Assembly: GCA_964615935.1 (NCBI GenBank)
Contig: CAZTTG010000003.1
Span: 81,047 to 145,046 of the forward strand
Length of the DNA: 64,000 nucleotides
DNA from: CAZTTG01 sp964615935
GTDB taxonomy: Bacteria > Planctomycetota > UBA1135 > GCA-002686595
Direction: 5' to 3'
The notes below the pieces were generated by a model. It was not told where the DNA came from and ran no database searches. It saw nothing but the letters and a program-made list of their open reading frames with translations. The translations under genes and the position numbers were made by a program. Of this stretch, positions 15,914 through 24,395 are shown in pieces. Every line of letters starts with the position of its first letter. Positions within the stretch are counted from its first letter, which is position 1.

Positions 15914-16657
15914 TCAGATGCCCAGCTCGAGCAGGGCCTCGTGGACCCTCTCCACTCCCAGGCCCGGCCCGCGCAGCTCGTGCTCCTCGTCGAGGTGCCC
16001 GTCCACGAGGAAGAGGATCCGGTCGGCGAAGGTGGCGTCGCGGGGATTGTGGGTGACCAGGAGGATCGAGCGGCCCTCCTGGTCGCACACCTGGCGCAGG
16101 GCCTGCATGACCTCCAGCCCGGCCGACTGGCTCAGGTTCCCGGTGGGCTCGTCGCACAGGAGCAGCGGCTGTTCCCCCACCAGGGCGCGCACCAGGGCCA
16201 CGCGCTGCATCTGGCCCGCGCTGAGCTGGTGCGGGAAGTGCCGCACCCGGTCGGAGAGCCCGAAGCGCTCCAGGAGCTCCAGGACCTGCTTGCGGCGGGA
16301 GCGCGGCCGCCGGCCCTGGATGGCCAGCGGCAGGCCGACGTTCTCGAGGACCGTCAGGTTGGGCACCAGGTTGAAGAACTGGAACACGTAGCCGATGGTC
16401 CGGCGGCGCGTCACCGTGCGGCGGTGCTCGCTCATCGGGCGCAGGTCCTGGCCCTGCAGGGCGACCGTGCCCCCCGAGGGCGCGTCCAGCCCGGAGATCA
16501 TGTGCAGCAGGGTCGACTTGCCGGAGCCCGAGGGCCCCATGATGCACACGAACTCCCCGGTCTCGACCTGGAAGTCGACCTCGTTGAGGACCGGCGTGCT
16601 CACGCCGCCGGTGTCGAAGAACTTGTACAGGCCGCTGATCTCGGCGATGGCTGCCAT
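15914..16657 (-). CDS. ABC transporter ATP-binding protein (LolD/MacB type)
   Basis: 247-residue ATPase subunit. Walker A GPSGSGKST at 41-49, Q-loop GYVFQFFNLVPNLT, signature LSAGQMQRVALVRAL (alanine replaces the first glycine of LSGGQ, a tolerated variant), Walker B LLLCDEPTGNL, switch VTHNPRDATFAD. The PNLTVLENVGLPL stretch and the EPTGNL box are typical of the LolD/FtsE group. It lies five bp upstream of the FtsX permease, forming a two-gene exporter operon. No periplasmic adaptor (MacA-like) gene is adjacent. Confidence 0.93.
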   Translation of the reverse strand: MAAIAEISGLYKFFDTGGVSTPVLNEVDFQVETGEFVCIMGPSGSGKSTLLHMISGLDAPSGGTVALQGQDLRPMSEHRRTVTRRRTIGYVFQFFNLVPNLTVLENVGLPLAIQGRRPRSRRKQVLELLERFGLSDRVRHFPHQLSAGQMQRVALVRALVGEQPLLLCDEPTGNLSQSAGLEVMQALRQVCDQEGRSILLVTHNPRDATFADRILFLVDGHLDEEHELRGPGLGVERVHEALLELGI

Positions 16658-16758
16658 GGATCCTCCCGCAGAGGGTCAAGGAGACGCCCTCGAGGGCCTA
16701 CGCGCAAGCAAGAAGCCCGTGGGCTCCCATCCGGCTTTCTCCTCCCCCGACCTCCTCC

Positions 16759-19020
16759 CTACCGGACGTCCGCGATCTCGAAGGGGATGGCCGGCAGGAT
16801 GCCCAGGGGGCGGCGCGCCGCCGCTCGCCGGCGATCGGCCTCGGCGCCGCCCTCCCGCTTCGGGGCGTAGATCTCGACGATCAGGTTCCCCCTCGAGCCC
16901 GCCTCGACCTGGGAGGCGTCGGCCGCCAGCACGATGGTGGTGGTGCCGCGCACGCTCTGGATCTCCCGGATGGAGATGCCTGCGGGCGGCTCGGAGAGCT
17001 CGAGCTGGAGGCCGGCGCCGCCCGGCTTGCGGGAGCCCCGCACGCGGACCTCGGCGGTCCCTCCGGGGACCAGGCGCACCGGCAGGCCCCCCATGAGCTC
17101 GACCGGACGCCGGGAGCGCGCCTGCCCCTGCACGGCCACCACCAGGTCGGTGGCGGGCACCAGGTGGTGGTTGACGAAGGCCTGGACCCGGTCCTGGGCG
17201 GGCACGGCGAGCCGGCGGATCCTCCGCTCCCCCACCACCGCGCGGCCCACGAGGCGCAGGCTCACCACCCGATCCGACCGGATGGCCGGGGCTTGCAGCG
17301 TCAACCGCAGCTCGTCCCGGCCGGCCGGGATCAGCCCGCCGCTCAGGTCGAAGCCCGGCGGGGAGCCGCGGAGATCGAGGGCGATTTCGCCGTCGAAGCC
17401 GTCCCGGCGCAGAGCGTGCACGGTGAGCTCGGCGTTCGCCCCGGCGCGGACGTTGACGCTGGAGGGCACGACGCGCAGCTCGAAGTCGGGCCGCGGCGGG
17501 CTGACGCGCAGGCGGTAGGCGTGGTCCGGACCGCCCTGGCTCTGCGCGTCGTCGAGCAGGAGGAAGAAGGTCCCGCTCGCCGGCAGGCGGAGGCTCAGCC
17601 GGGAGTCCGCCTGGTGCGTGGTCAGCCCGGCGCCGGGATCGGCGTGATCGTCGTTGCGGGCGAGCTCGGCTCCGTCCTCGTCGGTCAGCCGCAGGAGGGA
17701 GTCCAGGGGCGAGCCCAGGCGGCGCGCCCGGACCTCGGCCACCAGCTCGTCGCCGGCCCGACCCTCGATCCGGAAGACGTCCCGATCCCCGGGGCGGTCG
17801 ATGCGCCCGTTCACGACCAGCGGCAGCGCGAGCCGTTGGGCGTTCTGCGGCGCGTCGTTCGGCTCGAGCTCGAACCAGTCCGGCAGCTCCTCCACCTCGA
17901 AGCACACGCGGCTGGAGGAGATCCCCTGCCCGGGCATCGAGAGGGTATGGACGCCGAGCCCCAGCCCGGCGCCGTCGAGGGCCAGCTCCGCCACCGGCAG
18001 GTTCCAGCCGCTGAGGGTGACCGGCGTCGCCTCCCCGGCGCGGCCGCCCAGGGGGAAGATACCGCTCACGAAGGGCAGCTCGCCCAGAGCGATGCGATAC
18101 ACGAAGTCCTCGCGGCCGCGGTAGATCGAGTCCTTGATCTCCAGGACGTACTCGCCGTCCTCGGGGATCTCGCAGTACAGGACCGGATCGGGGTGGAAGT
18201 GGTGGTCGTCGGAGTAGGCCAGCTCGTTCCCCCCGGCGTCGGTGAGCGCCAGCGTGGCCTGGAGCCAGCCGGGGACGGCGTCGGCCACGTAGGGGATCAG
18301 GTCCCGCGCGCTCACGGCCGCCACCAGGCGCTGGCCCCGGCGGGCCCGGAAGCGGAAGCGGTCCACGTCGCCGGGCAGGATCTGGCCGTTCACGATCGCC
18401 GGCAGCTCGTCGGGAAGCACGGCGTCGGGCGCCTCGTCGTTGGGCTCCTGCTCGCAGACCTCGGGCCAGCGGTCCACGCAGAAGCGCAGCGGATTCGACA
18501 AGCCCGAGTCGGTGATCAGCCTCAGGTCGCGGCCGCCGCAGGCGGCGTCGGGGGCCACGGTCACGCGCAGCACGACCCGCTCGGCGATCTGAGGATTGGG
18601 CTGCCGGCGGAAGACCTCGAGCTGATCCCTGAGGGCCATGAGCTCGTCGCGGTCCATGGCCATCAGGTCGTAGCCCGCAACGGGCTCGAGGTGGAGCTCC
18701 TCCTTGGTCTTCGAGTCGGGGTTCCGGCGCCAGTCCCTCAGGCGCTGGAGCTGCTCCCTCAGCTCGACGAGCTCCCGGCGCGTCGGGGGTTTCCAGTGCT
18801 CGATCACCTCGATCCGGACGCCCTGGCCGGAGACGTGCGCGCCGCTCGCGCCCTCCAGGTGCTGCCCGCCCACGGCGACCTCGCAGACGGTGCCCCGCTG
18901 TCCGCCGGCCGGATGGACGAAGCCGATGTGGGGCCGCTCCTGCTGCGCCCGGGCGGGCACCGAGGCCGCCAGGAGGGCCAGGCCGAGCGAGGCCGCCGTC
19001 CAGTTCCGGGTCATCCGCAT
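16759..19020 (-). CDS. Secreted protein with two PPC (pre-peptidase C-terminal) domains
   Basis: 753-residue exported protein with a signal peptide at residues 1-25 (LGLALLAASVPARAQQ). An N-terminal Ig/IPT-like region is followed by two PPC beta-sandwich domains marked by EQEPNDEAPDAV...GDVDRFRFRARRGQRL (about 215-300) and ELEPNDAPQNAQ...GDRDVFRIEGRAGDEL (about 390-470). A long beta-rich tail without recognised catalysis follows. The start MRMTRN overlaps the stop of the DUF1501 gene by one base (TGATG). In Planctomycetota such PPC proteins are a standard third member of DUF1553/DUF1501 operons and probably act at the cell surface; the biochemical role is unknown. Confidence 0.85.
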   Translation of the reverse strand: MRMTRNWTAASLGLALLAASVPARAQQERPHIGFVHPAGGQRGTVCEVAVGGQHLEGASGAHVSGQGVRIEVIEHWKPPTRRELVELREQLQRLRDWRRNPDSKTKEELHLEPVAGYDLMAMDRDELMALRDQLEVFRRQPNPQIAERVVLRVTVAPDAACGGRDLRLITDSGLSNPLRFCVDRWPEVCEQEPNDEAPDAVLPDELPAIVNGQILPGDVDRFRFRARRGQRLVAAVSARDLIPYVADAVPGWLQATLALTDAGGNELAYSDDHHFHPDPVLYCEIPEDGEYVLEIKDSIYRGREDFVYRIALGELPFVSGIFPLGGRAGEATPVTLSGWNLPVAELALDGAGLGLGVHTLSMPGQGISSSRVCFEVEELPDWFELEPNDAPQNAQRLALPLVVNGRIDRPGDRDVFRIEGRAGDELVAEVRARRLGSPLDSLLRLTDEDGAELARNDDHADPGAGLTTHQADSRLSLRLPASGTFFLLLDDAQSQGGPDHAYRLRVSPPRPDFELRVVPSSVNVRAGANAELTVHALRRDGFDGEIALDLRGSPPGFDLSGGLIPAGRDELRLTLQAPAIRSDRVVSLRLVGRAVVGERRIRRLAVPAQDRVQAFVNHHLVPATDLVVAVQGQARSRRPVELMGGLPVRLVPGGTAEVRVRGSRKPGGAGLQLELSEPPAGISIREIQSVRGTTTIVLAADASQVEAGSRGNLIVEIYAPKREGGAEADRRRAAARRPLGILPAIPFEIADVR

Positions 19021-20399
19021 CAGGTGATCTCCGCCAGGCGTCCGCCCGAGGCCTCGACCGTCGCACCCGAAGGCACGACGGGGACGGCCATGCCCAGGGG
19101 GTGGCGGAGGGTCGCCTCGGGGTCCACCCCGAGCAGCTCGTAGAACGTGCCCACGAGGTCCCAGGGGTGGACGGGGCGCTCCACCACGTTCTCGCCGGTG
19201 GCGTCCGTCGCGCCGACCGCGCAGCCGCCGCGGAAGCCGCCTCCCGCGACCACCGTGGAGAAGGCCCGGCTGTAGTGGCCGCGCCCGCCGTTCCAGGGCG
19301 GCTCCCACTGGATCCTCGGGGTCCGGCCGAACTCGCCGCCCCACCAGACGATGGTGCTCTCCAGGAGGCCGCGCTCCGAGAGGTCCTGCAGCAGGGTCGC
19401 CATGCCTCCGTCCAGATCCGGCAGCCTGCGGCGCATGGCCTGGAAGTGCTGCTTGTGGGTGTCCCAGCCCTTGTAGTTGATGGTGACGTAGGGCACGCCG
19501 CGCTCGACCAGCCGGCGCGCCATCAGGCAGCACTGCCCGAAGGTGTTGCGGCCGTAGCGATCGCGCAGCTCGTCCTTCTCCTGGGAGAGGTCGAAGATCT
19601 TCCCGGCGTCCCCCAGGATCAGGTCCCAGGCCTGCTCGTCGCTGCGCTCCAGGGCCTCCAGCCGCGGGTCGCCCTCCAGGGCCCGCCCCAGGGTGTCCAG
19701 CCCTCGGAGCAGGTCGCGCCGAGCGCGCTGCCGCTCGTCGGTGATGCCCTCGGCCACCACACCCTCGACCAGGAAGCGCTTGGCCGCCGGGTTCCCGCCG
19801 GTGGCGAACGGCTTGTAGCGCGAGCCCAGGAAGCCCGCCTCGGAGAAGCGCCCCTGCGGCTCGGTCAGGACGACGTAGGGGGGGATGAGCCCCTCGAAGC
19901 CGGCGTCGTAGCCCTTGTGGCGCGAGACCACCGCCCCGACGCAGGGGTGCACCAGCCGGTCGCCGGACGGCCATCCGGTCTGGACCATGTAGGAGGCCGT
20001 CTCGTGGGCGTTCACCCCGTGGGTCATGCCGCGGAGGATCGAGTACTTGTCGGCCTGCTGGGCCAGCTTGGGGAGCAGCTCCCCGATCTGGATCCCGTCC
20101 GCGTTGGTCGGAATGGGGCGGGTCAGGGGACCGCAAAAGTCGCGACCCGCGTCCGGCTTGGGGTCGAAGGTGTCCAGGTGCGAGGGCCCCCCCCACATCC
20201 AGATCTGGATGACCGCCTTCGCTCGCGCCGGGCGGGTCGCCGCCCGCGCCGGAAGCCCCAGGCCGTCCAGCAGCAGGCCGGCCGCCCCGCACAGGCCGCC
20301 CCGCAGGACCGTGCGCCGGTCGATCGGCTCGGCGAACGGTCCCCGGGACGCGGCCGAGGCGCTCCGCTGCGGATCCGATCTCGTGCTCATGCTCGCCAT
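19020..20399 (-). CDS. DUF1501 family protein (sulfatase-like fold, Tat signal)
   Basis: 459 residues. RRTVLRGGLCGAAGLLLDGL at about 28-47 is a twin-arginine signal, predicting export in folded form. The body has DUF1501 hallmarks: IQIWMWGGPSHLDTFDPKP, RGMTHGVNAHETASYM, FGQCCLMARRLVERGVPYV, WGGEFGRTPRIQ and GRGHYSRAFSTVVAGGGFRGG. The fold is alkaline-phosphatase/sulfatase-like but the reaction is not established. It sits seven bp after the DUF1553 gene and overlaps the PPC gene, so the three are one operon. Confidence 0.92.
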   Translation of the reverse strand: MASMSTRSDPQRSASAASRGPFAEPIDRRTVLRGGLCGAAGLLLDGLGLPARAATRPARAKAVIQIWMWGGPSHLDTFDPKPDAGRDFCGPLTRPIPTNADGIQIGELLPKLAQQADKYSILRGMTHGVNAHETASYMVQTGWPSGDRLVHPCVGAVVSRHKGYDAGFEGLIPPYVVLTEPQGRFSEAGFLGSRYKPFATGGNPAAKRFLVEGVVAEGITDERQRARRDLLRGLDTLGRALEGDPRLEALERSDEQAWDLILGDAGKIFDLSQEKDELRDRYGRNTFGQCCLMARRLVERGVPYVTINYKGWDTHKQHFQAMRRRLPDLDGGMATLLQDLSERGLLESTIVWWGGEFGRTPRIQWEPPWNGGRGHYSRAFSTVVAGGGFRGGCAVGATDATGENVVERPVHPWDLVGTFYELLGVDPEATLRHPLGMAVPVVPSGATVEASGGRLAEIT

Positions 20400-20406
20400 C
20401 CTCCCA

Positions 20407-22020
20407 TCAGTGCCGGTAGAGGAACTCGGCGCTGTTGATCAGCGCCCAGGCGACGTCCACCGCGACCTCCCGCCGGCTGGCGGCCCCCGACTCCACGTAG
20501 GCCCGCACCGCGTCCAGCTCCTCCCGCGTCGGATGTCGGGAGAGGATCAGCAGGTAGAGCCGGGTCGCGAAGCCGCCCGGCCCGCCGGCCGAGGAGAGCT
20601 GCGCGCGGAGCTCGCGGCTCTTCTCCAGCTTGTCCCGGACGTGGCTGGAGTTCAGGAGGTGCAGCCTCTGGGCGGCCGTGGGCTGGTCGTCGCGCTCGGA
20701 GGAGAGGCCGGTATCGCGGGGCGGTCGGCCGAACATCTCCAGGAAGGAGCTGCTGATGCTGCCGTCCGAGAGCTGGATCGCGCGCTGCCCCTCGGGCACG
20801 AAGGTGAAGGGCTCGGGGATCGCGCTGGTGTACTCCTCGGAGGTGCCGGTGATCTGGCACAGGGCGTCGATCAGGACCTCCGCCTCCAGGCGGCGGATGG
20901 AGTACCACGCGAAGAGCGCCTCGGCCCGCGGATCGTCGCTGCGGGGGATGGAGGAGAGCTGGTAGGTCCGGGAGCTCAGGATCAGGCGATAGAGGTGCTT
21001 CAGGTCAAAGCGCGCCTCGATCAGCTCGCGCTCCAGGAAGGCCAGGAGCTCGGGGTGGCTGGGGGGATTGTCCTCCCGGAAGTCGTCCGGCTCGTGCACG
21101 ATCCCGCGCCCCTGCAGCCAGCCCCAGACGCGATTGGCCGCGCAGCGCGCGAACCAGGGGTTCTCGGGCGCGATCAGCCAGTCGGCGAAGACCGCGCGGG
21201 GGTCCTTCCCCGCGGGGATCGAGGCCGGGGTGCCGTCGGGGAAAACCGCCGATCCCGGCGGGGTTCCGGCCGCGCCTCCGGCGTCGAAGAAGACGATCTC
21301 CTCCTTCCACTCCGCGGTGCTCTTGTAGCCCACCTGGGAGAAGAAGGCGGTCAGGCCCGCCTGCCTCTCCGGCGGCCAGCCCTCGGCCCGCGAGCCCATG
21401 AAGGTCAGGGCCACCGCCCGGGCGATGGCCTCCGGCTCGCTGCCCTGCAGGGCCCGGTAGAAGTTGACCGGGGGCACGCGGAAGCAGCTCCCGCTGGAGG
21501 TGAGCAGCTCGCGCGCGAAGCGGTCGTAGGGCGTGTTCTCGGCGATGCCGGTGCGGATCCAGCGGTGGTAGGCCTGCACCGCGTTGGGCCAGAGGTTGAT
21601 GGGGAACTCCGCCTTGACCCGCAGGAGGTCGCACCACCGCATCGCCTGGTAGTCGGCGAACTCCCCCCGCTCCAGGAGGCGATCGATCAGTGCAGCGCGC
21701 CTCTCCGGATCGCGGTCCCGCAGGAAGGCCCTGGCCTCCCGTGGCGTGGGCAGGGTCCCGATGACGTCCAGGTGGACGCGGCGGAGGAAGACCGCGTCCG
21801 AGCACGGGCGCGCGGGTCGGATGCCGAGCTCCTTCAGCCTCCCGAAGACCAGCTGGTCGATCCGGTTGCCGGGCGCGGAGTGGGAGCGGGCCTCGAAGGG
21901 GCCCGCCTGCGGCGCGGCCGCGCCGGCCGGGGCCAGGGCGGCGAGGAAGAGGAGGGCCGCGACCGCGCTCCTCGTCGCTCGCCTCCCGGGGTCCTTGCCT
22001 GCGTGTCGAGGAGCTCTCAT
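20407..22020 (-). CDS. DUF1549/DUF1553 family protein
   Basis: 537-residue exported protein with a hydrophobic N-terminal segment (about 19-37). DUF1549 covers the first half (IDQLVFGRLKELGI, FLRRVHLDVIGTLPTPREARAFL, DYQAMRWCDLLRVKAEF). DUF1553 covers the second (FARCAANRVWGWLQGRGIVHEPDDFREDNPPSHPELL, AALFAWYSIRRLEAEVL-like segment, LNSSHVRDKLEKS, LLILSRHPTREELD, WALINSAEFLYRH). No CxxCH haem motif is present, so this is the short form without the PSCyt1 cytochrome domain. First gene of the DUF1553-DUF1501-PPC operon. Confidence 0.92.
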   Translation of the reverse strand: MRAPRHAGKDPGRRATRSAVAALLFLAALAPAGAAAPQAGPFEARSHSAPGNRIDQLVFGRLKELGIRPARPCSDAVFLRRVHLDVIGTLPTPREARAFLRDRDPERRAALIDRLLERGEFADYQAMRWCDLLRVKAEFPINLWPNAVQAYHRWIRTGIAENTPYDRFARELLTSSGSCFRVPPVNFYRALQGSEPEAIARAVALTFMGSRAEGWPPERQAGLTAFFSQVGYKSTAEWKEEIVFFDAGGAAGTPPGSAVFPDGTPASIPAGKDPRAVFADWLIAPENPWFARCAANRVWGWLQGRGIVHEPDDFREDNPPSHPELLAFLERELIEARFDLKHLYRLILSSRTYQLSSIPRSDDPRAEALFAWYSIRRLEAEVLIDALCQITGTSEEYTSAIPEPFTFVPEGQRAIQLSDGSISSSFLEMFGRPPRDTGLSSERDDQPTAAQRLHLLNSSHVRDKLEKSRELRAQLSSAGGPGGFATRLYLLILSRHPTREELDAVRAYVESGAASRREVAVDVAWALINSAEFLYRH

Positions 22021-22060
22021 CTCATACCAGGATAGGCGCTCCCTGGAGGAGCGCAGCCCC

Positions 22061-22885
22061 TCAACCCGCAGGCGGGGCCGGGGACCCGGGGTTCTCCCCC
22101 TTTTTGCCCTCCGCGAACGTGGCCTCCATGCGGCGGAAACCGGCCTCGAAACGCCTCAGGGCTCCGCGCAGGGCGCGCTCGGGGTCGATCCGGTGCTCTC
22201 CGCCCAGGAAGGCGGCGGCCAGGAGGGCCTCTCCGAGCTCGCGCTCGAGGGCCTCCCGATCCCCGGTCTCGATCGCGGCGCGCAGCCCGCCCAGCCTCGT
22301 CTCGACCTCCTCCAGCGCCGCGCCCTCGCCCTCCGCGGTCCAGCCGGCCGCAGCCGCCTTGCCGCGCAGGCGGTGGGCCCGCTGCAGGGCCGGCAGGGCC
22401 ACCGGAACCCCCGCCAGGGCGCTCGCGTCGGTCTTCCTGGCGGCCCGCTCCTCGCGCTTGACCGCCTCCCACCGCCCCAGCGCCTCCTCCGCCGAGCCCG
22501 CCGGGGTCCCGCCGAACACGTGGGGATGACGCCGGATGAGCTTGTCGGAGACCGCGTGGGCCATGGCCGCCAGGTCGAAGCGCTCCGCCTCGGCGCCGGT
22601 GCGGGCGAGCAGCGCAAGCCCCATCAGGAGGTCCCCGGCCTCCTCGACGATGTCCTCGTCCGCGCCGGCCTCGATGGCCTCGAGCAGCTCGTGGGCCTCC
22701 TCCACCAGGTGGGGCCCGATGCTCTCCAGGGTCTGGCTGCGATCCCAGGGGCAGCCGTCCGGCTCCCGCAGGCGGTCCACGATGGCGATCAGCCGGCGCA
22801 GGGCGTCGGTCCGGGGCTCACCGATCGGCTCGGGCTCCTCGAGGGGGCGGGCGGCCTTCGGGGCGTCGTTCTGGGGCTGGCTCAT
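22061..22885 (-). CDS. mazG: MazG nucleoside triphosphate pyrophosphohydrolase
   Basis: 274-residue house-cleaning NTP pyrophosphatase. The first MazG domain is fully marked: LREPDGCPWDRSQTLESIGPHLVEEAHELLEAI with metal-binding EExxE-type acids, EEAGDLLMGLALLA, and SDKLIRRHPHVFGG. A weaker second domain follows (EVETRLGGLRAAIETGDREALERELGEALLAAAFL), as in two-domain E. coli MazG. The start MSQPQND at 22885 is chosen by homology, but its only purine-rich site directly abuts the ATG; an upstream start up to 22972 in the same frame cannot be excluded. Confidence 0.88.
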   Translation of the reverse strand: MSQPQNDAPKAARPLEEPEPIGEPRTDALRRLIAIVDRLREPDGCPWDRSQTLESIGPHLVEEAHELLEAIEAGADEDIVEEAGDLLMGLALLARTGAEAERFDLAAMAHAVSDKLIRRHPHVFGGTPAGSAEEALGRWEAVKREERAARKTDASALAGVPVALPALQRAHRLRGKAAAAGWTAEGEGAALEEVETRLGGLRAAIETGDREALERELGEALLAAAFLGGEHRIDPERALRGALRRFEAGFRRMEATFAEGKKGENPGSPAPPAG

Positions 22886-22988
22886 CCCCCCAGCATGACG
22901 CGCGCCGGGTCGATCCGAAACGGATTCGTCCTCGGGCCGGCCGGAGGCCCCCTCTTCCACGCCCCCCTGCAATGCGGTCGCCGCCGGC

Positions 22989-24395
22989 TCAGAACTGGAA
23001 GTAGACGAAGGGCTGGACCGCGTTCGGAAGCAGCCCCAGGCAGGGCGGCAGGAGCGCGCCGTAGAGCAAGGCGAAGGCCCACGTGGGCATCCTCTCCCAC
23101 GCCGGGGACAGCGTCCGGCGCGCCGCCAGGATGTGGATGAGCGCCAGGCCGACGAAGACCGCCAGCGGCCAGAGGCCCGGCGAGCGCGGCCCGTACGAGC
23201 CGAGCCCCACGGACATGGAGAGGACCTCCCAGGCCTGCCCGATGTCCCTGGACCGGAAGAAGACCAGCGAGACCACGAAGCACATGTAGGTGAGCACGAT
23301 CCCGCTCACCCACTGGAGGGGAACGGGGATTCGCTGCGCCACACCCCAGCGCAGCCACTGTCGCCTGACGACCAGGGCCGAGCCGTGTATCAGGCCGAAC
23401 ACCGCCATGGTCCAGGCGGCGCCGTGCCACAGCCCCGCCAGGAGCAGCGTGATCATCACGTTGAGGCAGGCCCGGACCTCGGCGCAGCGGTTCCCGCCCA
23501 GAGGGAAGTACACGTAGTCGCGCAGCCAGAACGAGAGGCTGATGTGCCAGCGTCGCCAGAACTCCTGGATGCTGGACGCCAGCAGCGGGAAATCGAAGTT
23601 GAGCGGGAGCTGATAGCCGAGCATGCCGGCGCAGGCGATCGCCATGTCCGAATAGCCCGAGAAGTCGCAGTACACCTGAACGCTGAAGAGCAGCAGCGCC
23701 GTCCAGGTACCCAGCAGGTCGTGGCTGGCGGGATTCGCGTAGAATGCGTCCACCACCTGCGACACGTTGTCGGCCACGCAGGCCTTCTTGGCGTATCCGA
23801 CCAGGAAGAGCAGGAGGAGGCCGCGCCAGGCGATGGTCCCTATCTGCCGCTTTGAGACCAGCTGGGGCAGGAACTGGGCGGCGCGGACGATGGGGCCGGC
23901 GACCAGTTGAGGGAAGAAGGCCACGAAGAGCGCCAGGTCCGCGAAGTCCCGGGTCGGCCGGATGCGCCCCCGGTAGACGTCGATGGTGTAGCTGAGGGTC
24001 TGGAAGGTGTAGAAGCTGATCCCGACCGGCAGGATGATCGACAGGCTGGGTCGGGACGCGTGCAGCCCCAGCATCTCGAGCAGATCGACCGCCGAGTCCA
24101 CCAGGAAGCCCAGGTACTTGAAGGTGCCCAGGAGCCCCAGGTTGGAGCACAGGCTCACCATCAGCCAGCCGCGCCGCCGGCGCTGCGTCGCCGCGCGGGC
24201 GATTCCCAGGCCGGCCGCGTAGTCGACCACCGTCGACGTCAGGATCAGCGAGAGGAAGCGCCAGTCCCAGGCGGCGTAGAAGGCGTAGCTGCAGGCGAGC
24301 AGCCAGAGCTTGCGCTGCCGGTGACCTCGCAGGCACCAGTGGACGGCGAAGACCACCAGGAAGAACGAGACGAAGCGGAGCTCGGTGAAGATCAA
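22989..24395 (-). CDS. MBOAT family O-acyltransferase (AlgI-like)
   Basis: 468-residue membrane O-acyltransferase with about 11-12 helices. Key features: FAVHWCLRGHRQRKLWLLACSYAFYAAWDWRF at the N-terminus, LPVGISFYTFQTLSYTIDVYRG, FFPQLVAGPIVRAAQFLPQL, DFSGYSDMAIACAGMLGY, EFWRRWHISLSFWLRDYVYFPLGGNR, and LLAGLWHGAAWT with the catalytic histidine. It transfers acyl (usually acetyl) groups across the membrane to an exopolysaccharide or other envelope polymer. The start is TTG with GGAGGG seven bases upstream, overlapping the partner stop as TTGA, so translation is coupled to the SGNH protein. Confidence 0.92.
   Translation of the reverse strand: MIFTELRFVSFFLVVFAVHWCLRGHRQRKLWLLACSYAFYAAWDWRFLSLILTSTVVDYAAGLGIARAATQRRRRGWLMVSLCSNLGLLGTFKYLGFLVDSAVDLLEMLGLHASRPSLSIILPVGISFYTFQTLSYTIDVYRGRIRPTRDFADLALFVAFFPQLVAGPIVRAAQFLPQLVSKRQIGTIAWRGLLLLFLVGYAKKACVADNVSQVVDAFYANPASHDLLGTWTALLLFSVQVYCDFSGYSDMAIACAGMLGYQLPLNFDFPLLASSIQEFWRRWHISLSFWLRDYVYFPLGGNRCAEVRACLNVMITLLLAGLWHGAAWTMAVFGLIHGSALVVRRQWLRWGVAQRIPVPLQWVSGIVLTYMCFVVSLVFFRSRDIGQAWEVLSMSVGLGSYGPRSPGLWPLAVFVGLALIHILAARRTLSPAWERMPTWAFALLYGALLPPCLGLLPNAVQPFVYFQF

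Noticed and set aside
13278..16657. Single fused ABC transporter gene
   Set aside because: ATPase and permease are in different frames with a five-bp gap, a stop codon and a separate ATG.
19020..20399. DUF1501 protein as a true sulfatase
   Set aside because: No CxPxR or SxPxR maturation motif is present although the fold is related; kept as DUF1501 of unknown reaction.
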